Source: an uncultured Collinsella sp. (GTDB taxonomy: Bacteria > Actinomycetota > Coriobacteriia > Coriobacteriales > Coriobacteriaceae). Taken from it: a DNA stretch of 64,000 nucleotides. Made by a program: the position numbers and the translations under genes. The stretch is taken from positions 10,014-74,013 of the forward strand of contig CAAENA010000017.1 of NCBI GenBank assembly GCA_900757205.1, given 5' to 3'. Positions 36,616-43,138 of the stretch are shown piece after piece (the first letter of the stretch is position 1; each line of letters begins with the position of its first letter). The notes beneath the pieces are model-generated. The model did no database searches, had not been told where the DNA came from, and saw only the letters and a program-made list of their open reading frames with translations.

Positions 36616-36655
36616 ACGACCGGATCGCGGACGCCCCGCGCTCCGGTCGTTTTTT
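36616..36655 (+). terminator. Rho-independent terminator after ppaC
   Basis: ACGACCGGA pairs with TCCGGTCGT, with an inner GC stem and TTTTTT at the end. Confidence 0.85.
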
Positions 36656-36793
36656 GTGCACGGCGCCGCGTCGTCTCCCGGACAGGCACGCCCGTGCCGT
36701 TGAGCAAATAATGTTCAACCTGTGGTTCCGCTTTTCGGCCACGCCTGCGTGCTTGTCGTGCAGGGTAGGCTAGATGCAAGCGTAATACGATAG

Positions 36794-36830
36794 AGCGCGG
36801 CGCCGCCACTTGGGCGGGCCGTGCTTTTTT
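36794..36830 (+). terminator. terminator-like hairpin in the nhaA leader
   Basis: AGCGCGGC pairs with GCCGTGCT around a GC-rich centre, followed by seven T (36824-36830). TAATAC at about 36783 lies just upstream. A second small hairpin, ACGGGA-ACTT-TCCCGT at 36834-36849, abuts the ribosome site. Attenuation of nhaA is possible. Confidence 0.55.
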
Positions 36831-36863
36831 AAGACGGGAACTTTCCCGTGAAAGGAGCCGCCC

Positions 36864-38222
36864 ATGGCAGCAACTGAGCAGCTGTTCAACGTTCGTGAGC
36901 GCAAGCGCTTTGAACGTCACGACATTTGGGAGCGCATTGCCGAGAACGGCACCATTTCTGCCGCCGTCATGGTGATCGCCGCCATCGCCGCCGTCATCTG
37001 CGCCAATACCGATGCCTACGAGGCCATCCATCACTTTTTGGAGACCCCGCTGTATGTGGGTCTGGGCAACCTTACGGCCGGTCTCACCGTTGAGCTTTTC
37101 GTCAACGACTTCCTCATGGCGATTTTCTTTTTGTTGGTGGGCATCGAGCTTAAGTACGAGATGACGGTCGGTGAGCTCAAGAATCCGCGTCAGGCCATGC
37201 TTCCCATGCTGGCGGCCGTGGGCGGCGTTGTCGTTCCCGCTTGCATCTACCTGATCTTTAACCATGCCGGCGCCCGCAACGGTTGGGCCATCCCCATGGC
37301 AACCGATATTGCCTTTGCGCTGGGCGTGCTGTCGCTTTTGGGCAACCGCGTTCCCAACGGCGTGCGCGTGTTCTTCTCGACGCTCGCTATCGCCGACGAC
37401 CTGATCTCCATCGCCGCCATCGCCATCTTCTACGGTCAGAGCCCCAATCCGTTTTGGTTGGGCGCCGCCGCGCTTGTGACCTGCGCGCTCGTGTGGCTCA
37501 ACAAGACGCAGCACTACCGCCTTGCCCCGTATTCGGTGCTGGGTCTGCTGCTGTGGTTCTGCATGTTCAAGAGCGGCGTGCACGCCACGCTCGCCGGCGT
37601 CATCTTGGCCTTTACCATCCCGGCCAAGTGCGGCGTTAAGCTCGATAGCCTTACCGATTGGCTGGGCGAATGCCTACCGCTGCTCGATGACCGCTACGAC
37701 GACGAGGCGCACATCCTGGGCCAGCACGACTTTACCGTCTCGACCACTAAGGTCGAGCGCGTCATGCACCGCGTGACCCCGCCGCTTATCCGCATGGAGC
37801 GTCTGATCTCCACGCCGGTCAACTTTGTGATCCTGCCGATTTTTGCGTTCGTGAACGCACAGGTTCGCCTGGTGGGTGTGGACATGAGCACGCTGCTTAC
37901 CGACCCGGTGACGCTCGGCGTGTACTTTGGCATGCTGCTGGGCAAGCCGATCGGCATCTTTGGCATGACGTTTGCCCTGGTTAAGCTTAAGGCCTGCGAG
38001 CTGCCGCGCAATGTCAACTGGCACATGATTGCCGGTGTGGGCATTCTGGGCGGTATCGGCTTTACCATGTCGATCCTCATCAGCGGCCTCGCCTTCCCGA
38101 CGGCCCAGTTTGAGGTTCTGGCTGCCAAGGCCGCCATCCTTGCCGGTTCGGTCACCGCAGCCGTGCTCGGCATGATCTACATGAGTGTGGTCTGCAAGCA
38201 CCCCGCGCCCAAGGACGAGTAA
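36864..38222 (+). CDS. nhaA: Na+/H+ antiporter NhaA
   Basis: An electrogenic sodium-proton antiporter for pH and sodium homeostasis in the cytoplasmic membrane. The 452-aa protein has about 12 membrane helices. The ion site is the Asp pair D178-D179 in LAIADDL, matching D163/D164 of the E. coli protein, and the conserved MATDIAFALGVLSLLG and GIELKYEM precede it. It is longer than E. coli NhaA (388 aa) because of a cytoplasmic linker around KTQ...EAHILGQHDFTVS before the last helices. The start has AAAGGAG. The leader contains a terminator-like hairpin. Confidence 0.95.
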   Translation: MAATEQLFNVRERKRFERHDIWERIAENGTISAAVMVIAAIAAVICANTDAYEAIHHFLETPLYVGLGNLTAGLTVELFVNDFLMAIFFLLVGIELKYEMTVGELKNPRQAMLPMLAAVGGVVVPACIYLIFNHAGARNGWAIPMATDIAFALGVLSLLGNRVPNGVRVFFSTLAIADDLISIAAIAIFYGQSPNPFWLGAAALVTCALVWLNKTQHYRLAPYSVLGLLLWFCMFKSGVHATLAGVILAFTIPAKCGVKLDSLTDWLGECLPLLDDRYDDEAHILGQHDFTVSTTKVERVMHRVTPPLIRMERLISTPVNFVILPIFAFVNAQVRLVGVDMSTLLTDPVTLGVYFGMLLGKPIGIFGMTFALVKLKACELPRNVNWHMIAGVGILGGIGFTMSILISGLAFPTAQFEVLAAKAAILAGSVTAAVLGMIYMSVVCKHPAPKDE

Positions 38223-38240
38223 GAGCACATACAAGTTTGA

Positions 38241-38278
38241 AAACGCCGCCTGTGAACACCATCACAGGCGGCGTTTTA
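38241..38278 (+). terminator. Rho-independent terminator after nhaA
   Basis: AAAACGCCGCCTGTGA pairs with TCACAGGCGGCGTTTT around ACACCA. Confidence 0.9.
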
Positions 38279-38291
38279 GTCATTGGGTAGT

Positions 38292-38364
38292 CGTTGGGGA
38301 CAGACTTAAATGACTACCCAAGTGCCGGCAGGTTGGGACTACTCATTTAAGTCTGTCCCCAATG
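38292..38364. repeat. REP-type palindromic repeat, GGGGACAGACTT variant
   Basis: GTTGGGGACAGACTTAAATG on the left is matched in inverted order by CATTTAAGTCTGTCCCCAAT on the right; the centre holds AGTGCCGGCAGG, as in the other copies. Confidence 0.7.
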
Positions 38365-38371
38365 AGTGGTT

Positions 38372-38626
38372 CTATTCAACGGTGCCGTAGACGGCGCCCC
38401 AACCGTGGGCGGCCAAGGCGGAGTTGAGCTGGTCGCAAAGTGACTGGCGGTCGTAATAGCCGGGCGGCAAAAGGTTCACGATTTCCATGAGATCGGGCGC
38501 CAGGTCCAAGATCTCGGCCTGTACGATCAGATCCAGGCGGTCGATGGCGTGGCGATCGTAAAACAGCCCGTCGACCAGGCGTTGCAGGTCGCCGAATTCC
38601 TCAGCCCTAAACGAACCGTATTCCAT
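38372..38626 (-). CDS. small hypothetical protein (84 aa)
   Basis: ATG 38626 has AAGGAGG upstream and is chosen over a longer start. The product is an 84-aa acidic soluble protein beginning MEYGSFRAEEFGDLQRLVDG, with LLPPGYYDRQSLCDQLN in the second half, and reads as a helical single domain. It has no membrane segment or cysteine motif. Family not recognised. It stands alone, divergent from the aminotransferase gene. Confidence 0.65.
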   Translation of the reverse strand: MEYGSFRAEEFGDLQRLVDGLFYDRHAIDRLDLIVQAEILDLAPDLMEIVNLLPPGYYDRQSLCDQLNSALAAHGWGAVYGTVE

Positions 38627-38776
38627 AATGCCTCCTTGGGCGCCCCACGCCGGCATGCGCGGCGATGTCGTAATTCATTGCGATGGACTTAATCTATCAC
38701 GGCTTCATACCGTTACGGCGGTGGCGGTCTATACTTAGACGAACTGCAACGTACCGCTTCGCGAAAGGTCGCACCC

Positions 38777-40081
38777 ATGCAGACGATCTACCAGAAGATG
38801 GAAACCACCGAACTCGATGCCGCCATCGAGGCGCTCAAAGCCGAGGTCGCCGAGGTCAAGGCCAAGGGCCTGGCGCTCGACATGGCCCGCGGCAAGCCGT
38901 CGCCCTCCCAGGTGGACATCTCTCGACCCATGCTCGATATCCTCAATGCCGATGCCGATCTGCACGACGGCAACGTCGACTGTTCCAACTACGGCTGCTT
39001 TGAGGGCATTCCCTCGGCACGCAAGCTGGCGGGGGAGTTCCTGGGCTGCCCCGCCGAGCAGACGCTCGTGCTGGGTTCGTCGAGCCTTTTGATCGAGCAC
39101 GACATCGCCGGCATGTTCTGGCGCTGCGGCTCGTGCGGCAGCGAGCCCTGGGATGCCTACGAGGCCGCGCACGACGGCAAGAAGGTCAAGTTCCTGTGCC
39201 CCGTTCCCGGCTACGATCGCCACTTTGGCATCACCGCCGACTTGGGCATCGAGAACGTCCCCGTCGCGATGACCGACAACGGCCCCGACATGGACGAGAT
39301 CGAGCGCCTGGTTGCCGCCGACGATTCCATCAAGGGTATCTGGTGCGTGCCCAAGTATTCCAACCCCACGGGTATCACCTTTAGCGAGGATACTGTGCGC
39401 CGCCTGGTCGAGATGCCCACGGCCGCGCCCGATTTCCGCATCTTCTGGGACAACGCCTACTGCGTGCATGACCTGTACGACGAGACCGACGAGCTCGCCA
39501 ACATCTTCGATCTTGCCCGCACGGCGGGCACCGAGGACCGCGTAGTGGCATTCGCCTCGACGTCCAAGATCACCTTCCCGGGTGCCGGTATCGGCTTTAT
39601 CGGTGCGAGCCCCGCGGTTATCGCGGAGTTCTCCAAGCGCCTGAAGGCCGGTCTCATCAGCGCCGATAAGCTCAACCAGCTGCGCCACGTGCGTTTCCTT
39701 CCCACCATCGAGGCGGTCAAGGAGCACATGAAAAAGCATGCCGAGTTCTTGCGCCCGCGCTTTGAGGCCGTTGAGCGCAAGCTCACCGAGGGCCTGGGCG
39801 ATACGGGCTGTGCCACCTGGACGCACCCCCGCGGCGGCTACTTTGTAAGCTTCGATGGTCCCGAGGGCTCGGCTCAAAAGGTCGCCGCGCTTTGTGCCGA
39901 CCTGGGCGTCAAGCTCACGCCGGCTGGTGCCACCTGGCCTTATGGCAAGGATCCGCGCGACACCAACATCCGCATCGCGCCGAGCTATCCCACGGTCGAG
40001 GACCTGGAGGCCGCGCTCGATGTGCTGGTGCTGGCCGTTAAGCTCGTCGCTGCCGAGCTTGCGCGTGCCGAGCGCGCCTAA
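38777..40081 (+). CDS. PLP-dependent aspartate aminotransferase (Rv3722c-like, subgroup Ic)
   Basis: A 434-aa fold-type I aminotransferase. The N-terminal MARGKPSPSQVDIS and NYGCFEGIPSARKL match the family of Mycobacterium tuberculosis AspC (Rv3722c), which is often misannotated as a MocR-type regulator although it has no DNA-binding domain. The PLP-binding lysine is K264 in STSKITFPGAG, with WCVPKYSNPTG and WDNAYCVHDL before it. Aspartate/2-oxoglutarate transamination is the expected reaction. The start is the ATG at 38777 after GAAAGG. The next gene begins about 50 bases downstream. Confidence 0.88.
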   Translation: MQTIYQKMETTELDAAIEALKAEVAEVKAKGLALDMARGKPSPSQVDISRPMLDILNADADLHDGNVDCSNYGCFEGIPSARKLAGEFLGCPAEQTLVLGSSSLLIEHDIAGMFWRCGSCGSEPWDAYEAAHDGKKVKFLCPVPGYDRHFGITADLGIENVPVAMTDNGPDMDEIERLVAADDSIKGIWCVPKYSNPTGITFSEDTVRRLVEMPTAAPDFRIFWDNAYCVHDLYDETDELANIFDLARTAGTEDRVVAFASTSKITFPGAGIGFIGASPAVIAEFSKRLKAGLISADKLNQLRHVRFLPTIEAVKEHMKKHAEFLRPRFEAVERKLTEGLGDTGCATWTHPRGGYFVSFDGPEGSAQKVAALCADLGVKLTPAGATWPYGKDPRDTNIRIAPSYPTVEDLEAALDVLVLAVKLVAAELARAERA

Positions 40082-40132
40082 CGCGCGGCTTCCCGTACTA
40101 TCCGCACTTTCGATACGTAAAGGAGCGTATAC

Positions 40133-40447
40133 ATGGATTTGGGTATTTCCACCAACCCCACGCCAGAGCTCTACACCATTAAGGTAACCGGCGAGATCGA
40201 TATCTCTAACGCCGATAGCCTGCGCAATGCCATCGACCTGGCGCTCGAGCAGCCCACCGAGGCCGTTGAGCTCGATTTTGCCCAGGTGAGCTACATCGAT
40301 TCGACGGGCATTGGCGTGCTCGTGGGCGCCGCGCACCACGCGGTCGACCACGGCAAGCGCTTTAGCTGCACCAATGTGCAGCCCCCGGTGATGCGCGTGG
40401 TCCAGCTGTTGGGTGTCGACCAGGAGATTTCGATCACCGCTGCATAA
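40133..40447 (+). CDS. STAS-domain anti-sigma factor antagonist
   Basis: A 104-aa single STAS domain. The phosphorylatable serine is S57 in YIDSTGIGVL, the hallmark of SpoIIAA/RsbV-type antagonists, which bind an anti-sigma kinase when unphosphorylated. No kinase or sigma factor gene lies beside it, so its partner is elsewhere. ATG 40133 follows AAGGAG. It may be co-transcribed with the aminotransferase. Confidence 0.9.
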   Translation: MDLGISTNPTPELYTIKVTGEIDISNADSLRNAIDLALEQPTEAVELDFAQVSYIDSTGIGVLVGAAHHAVDHGKRFSCTNVQPPVMRVVQLLGVDQEISITAA

Positions 40448-40600
40448 TCTTTGCCCCCAAAAGGGCGTGCCGTTTGGCATATGTTTGTGATGCGCTCGGA
40501 CGTTTTGGCGTCCGGGCGCTATACTTGACCGAATGAATAGACGAGTTCCGGCCGAATGGCGCGGTGCGGGCTCGACTCACATCGAGCCTTGGAGGTATGT

Positions 40601-41191
40601 GTGTTTGGTATTGGAGAGGGTGAGCTCGCGATCATCGTGGTCTTCGGCTTTTTGCTGTTTGGCCCGGATAAGCTCCCGCAGATGGGCCGCACGATCGGCC
40701 GTGCCATCCGTCAGTTCCGCGAGACGCAGGAAAAGATGACGGCCGTTGTTCAGTCCGAGATTATCGATCCGGTGAGTGAGGCCGCTTCGGCTCCGGTCAA
40801 GCCCAAGAAGGCTGCTGCGACCGACGACGATTCCGATGCGGACGAGGATGCCGCCGAGACGGCAGCGCCCGCCAAGAAGGAGACCTTTGCCGAGCGTCGC
40901 GCCCGTCTTGCTGCCGAGAAGGCCGCGAGCGAGGCTGCCGCCGAGGGCGAGGGTGCTGCTGAGGAGTCCAAGGCCGAGGGTGCCGAGCCTGCCGCTGCCG
41001 CCGAGCCTGTCGTCGAGCCCGAGCCTGCTGCAGAGCCGGAGCCCGAGCCCGAGCCGGCAGAGCCCACGACGGCTGACCTCTATGCCCGTCGTCCCCGCAA
41101 GCGCAAGGCCGTCGTCGACCAGCTCGCTCGCGAGCTCGAGGCCGAGGACGACGCCGCTGTCGCCGACGCCCCGAAGGGAGGCGATGAGTAA
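40601..41191 (+). CDS. tatA: Sec-independent translocase subunit TatA/TatB
   Basis: GTG 40601 with GGAGG at five bases gives a mature-looking N-terminus MFGIGEGELAIIVVFGFLLF: a short N-tail, one membrane helix, the FGP hinge (FGPDKLP) and an amphipathic helix MGRTIGRAIRQFRE. The remaining about 140 residues are a long acidic Ala/Glu/Pro tail ending RKRKAVVDQLARELEAED. The 196-aa length is more TatB-like, but only one A/B gene precedes tatC, so it likely serves a minimal TatAC system for folded proteins. The stop overlaps the tatC start by one base (TAATG). Confidence 0.9.
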   Translation: MFGIGEGELAIIVVFGFLLFGPDKLPQMGRTIGRAIRQFRETQEKMTAVVQSEIIDPVSEAASAPVKPKKAAATDDDSDADEDAAETAAPAKKETFAERRARLAAEKAASEAAAEGEGAAEESKAEGAEPAAAAEPVVEPEPAAEPEPEPEPAEPTTADLYARRPRKRKAVVDQLARELEAEDDAAVADAPKGGDE

Positions 41192-41982
41192 TGCCTATCG
41201 GACCTGCGCGTATGCCGCTCTTCGATCACCTGGGAGAGCTCCGTCGCCGCCTGACCATCGTGGTCGTGTCGGTGTTTGCCGCCGCCATCGTGCTGTACTT
41301 CGCCACGCCCGTGGTGCTCGATATCCTGGAAGATCCCATCCGCTCGTTTGTGCCGGACGGTAAGTTCTACATCACCACCACGCTCGGCGGCTTTGGCTTG
41401 CGCTTCTCGCTGGCCATCAAGATGGCCGTGGTCATGTGCACGCCCATGATCATCTGGCAGATTCTGGCATTTTTCCTGCCGGCACTGCGTCCCAACGAGC
41501 GCAAATGGGTCGTGCCCACGGTGCTCGCCTCGACGGTGTTGTTCTTCCTGGGCGCCATCTTCTGCTACTTCATCATCATCCCGGCAGGCTTTGAGTGGCT
41601 CATCGGCGAGACCTCGGCCGTCGCCACGGCGCTGCCCGATCTGGAGAACTACGTCAACATGGAGCTGCTCTTTATGATCGGCTTTGGTGTGGCGTTTGAG
41701 CTGCCGCTCATCATCTTCTACCTGTCCGTCTTTCACATCGTGTCCTACGCGGCCTTCCGCAGCGCCTGGCGTTACGTGTACGTGGGCCTGCTCGTGGGCT
41801 CGGCCGTGATCACGCCCGACGGCTCGCCCGTCACGCTGGGCCTTATGTACGGTGCCCTGCTTTCGCTCTACGAGATCTCGCTCGCCATCGCCCGCGTGGT
41901 CATTACCGCGCGCGAGGGCAAGGAGGGCCTGTTCGTGAGCCGTCTGGACCTGTTCTCGGACGACGAGGACGACGAGGAGTAA
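41191..41982 (+). CDS. tatC: Sec-independent translocase subunit TatC
   Basis: The receptor for twin-arginine signal peptides. The 263-aa protein has six membrane helices; the cytoplasmic N-terminus MPLFDHLGELRRRL contains the conserved HLxELRxR motif, and FLPALRPNERKW is the conserved first cytoplasmic loop. The C-terminus is acidic (DDEDDEE). It overlaps tatA by one base and precedes hypA by six bases, so transport and hydrogenase maturation genes share a transcript. Confidence 0.95.
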   Translation: MPIGPARMPLFDHLGELRRRLTIVVVSVFAAAIVLYFATPVVLDILEDPIRSFVPDGKFYITTTLGGFGLRFSLAIKMAVVMCTPMIIWQILAFFLPALRPNERKWVVPTVLASTVLFFLGAIFCYFIIIPAGFEWLIGETSAVATALPDLENYVNMELLFMIGFGVAFELPLIIFYLSVFHIVSYAAFRSAWRYVYVGLLVGSAVITPDGSPVTLGLMYGALLSLYEISLAIARVVITAREGKEGLFVSRLDLFSDDEDDEE

Positions 41983-41988
41983 ATCGGT

Positions 41989-42345
41989 ATGCACGAGGTT
42001 GGCATTGTCAACGGCATACTCGATACAGTGATTCGCGCGGCGCGTGGGGCGGGGGCCTCGCGCGCCGTTTTGGTGACGCTGCGTATCGGGGATATGACCG
42101 AGGTGGTGCGCGAGGCGCTTGACTTTGCGTGGGAGACGTTTCGCGATGAGGACCCGCTCACGCAGGACTGCGAGCTCGCGGTTGAGGAGATTCACCCACA
42201 AAGTGAATGCCTGGACTGCGGCGAGGTCTTCGACCACGACCGCTTTCATTGTCGCTGCCCTCAGTGTGGCGGCGCCAACGTGCGCCTGCTGCACGGCCGC
42301 GAGCTCGACATCGCAAGTATCGAAATCGAAACCCCCGACGATTAG
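41989..42345 (+). CDS. hypA: hydrogenase/urease nickel-insertion protein HypA
   Basis: Delivers nickel to [NiFe]-hydrogenase precursors with HypB. The 118-aa protein starts MHEVGIV, with the conserved MHE nickel site (M1, H2, E3), and has a zinc site formed by ECLDCG and CRCPQCGG. The ATG at 41989 is six bases after tatC. No hydrogenase structural gene is in the window; a Tat-exported enzyme elsewhere would explain the linkage to tat. The start codon choice is fixed by MHE. Confidence 0.95.
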   Translation: MHEVGIVNGILDTVIRAARGAGASRAVLVTLRIGDMTEVVREALDFAWETFRDEDPLTQDCELAVEEIHPQSECLDCGEVFDHDRFHCRCPQCGGANVRLLHGRELDIASIEIETPDD

Positions 42346-42400
42346 CCCGCTAGCCATCTGGCGATGGGGTAAAAAGGGGCCAAAGTAAGGAGCGCTGAGT

Positions 42401-43084
42401 ATGGCCGAGAAAACGATTGATATCGCATCGCCGATTCTGTCGCGCAACGAGCGCCTGGCAGATCAGCTGCGTCAGCGATTTAATGAGACAAACACCTATG
42501 TGATCAACGTCTTGTCGAGCCCCGGTTCGGGCAAGACCACCACGATCCTGGGCACCAACGAGCGCCTGCGTGACAAAGCCGGCCTGCGCTGTGCCGTCAT
42601 CGAGGGCGATATCGCCTCGGATGTCGACGCCATCACCATGAAAGAAGCCGGCATGCCCGCCATCCAGATCAACACGGGCGGCCTGTGCCACCTCGAGGGC
42701 AACATGATCATGGAGGCCGTCGACGCCTTCGATCAGGCCGTCGGTCTGGAGAACATCGACGTCATCTTTATCGAAAATGTGGGTAACCTGGTCTGCCCGG
42801 TCGACTTTGACCTGGGCGAGAACCTGTCCATCATGATCCTCTCGGTGCCCGAGGGCGACGACAAGCCCATCAAGTACCCGGGCATCTTCCAGCACGCCGG
42901 CGCACAGTTGCTCAACAAGGTCGACGTGGCCCCGGCTTTCGATTTTGACATGGATAGGTATACTAAGACACTCGATGACCTCAATCCGCAGGCGCCGCGG
43001 TTTGCCGTGAGCGCGCGCAAGGGCGAGGGCATGGATGCCTGGTGCGATTGGCTCATCGGGCAGATTGAGCAAGCAAGGGCGTAA
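42401..43084 (+). CDS. hypB: hydrogenase nickel-incorporation GTPase HypB
   Basis: A GTPase that drives nickel transfer into hydrogenase with HypA. The 227-aa protein has the P-loop SSPGSGKTT (from about residue 39), VIEGDIASDVDA and the NKVD base-recognition motif (LLNKVD). The N-terminal His-rich nickel-storage stretch of some HypB proteins is absent. ATG 42401 is 55 bases after hypA. The gene ends 54 bases before topA. Confidence 0.95.
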   Translation: MAEKTIDIASPILSRNERLADQLRQRFNETNTYVINVLSSPGSGKTTTILGTNERLRDKAGLRCAVIEGDIASDVDAITMKEAGMPAIQINTGGLCHLEGNMIMEAVDAFDQAVGLENIDVIFIENVGNLVCPVDFDLGENLSIMILSVPEGDDKPIKYPGIFQHAGAQLLNKVDVAPAFDFDMDRYTKTLDDLNPQAPRFAVSARKGEGMDAWCDWLIGQIEQARA

Positions 43085-43138
43085 GTCGGCCGCCATACGG
43101 GCGGGCGTAGCCGCAGAGATACGAGATAGGAGCCTCTT

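Noticed and set aside
35748..37583. Long minus-strand open frame of about 611 codons across ppaC and nhaA
   Set aside because: It spans two clear plus-strand genes and their terminator, so it is a shadow frame.
38735..40480. Minus-strand open frame of about 581 codons opposite the aminotransferase and STAS genes
   Set aside because: Shadow of plus-strand genes; no ribosome site and no recognisable domain.
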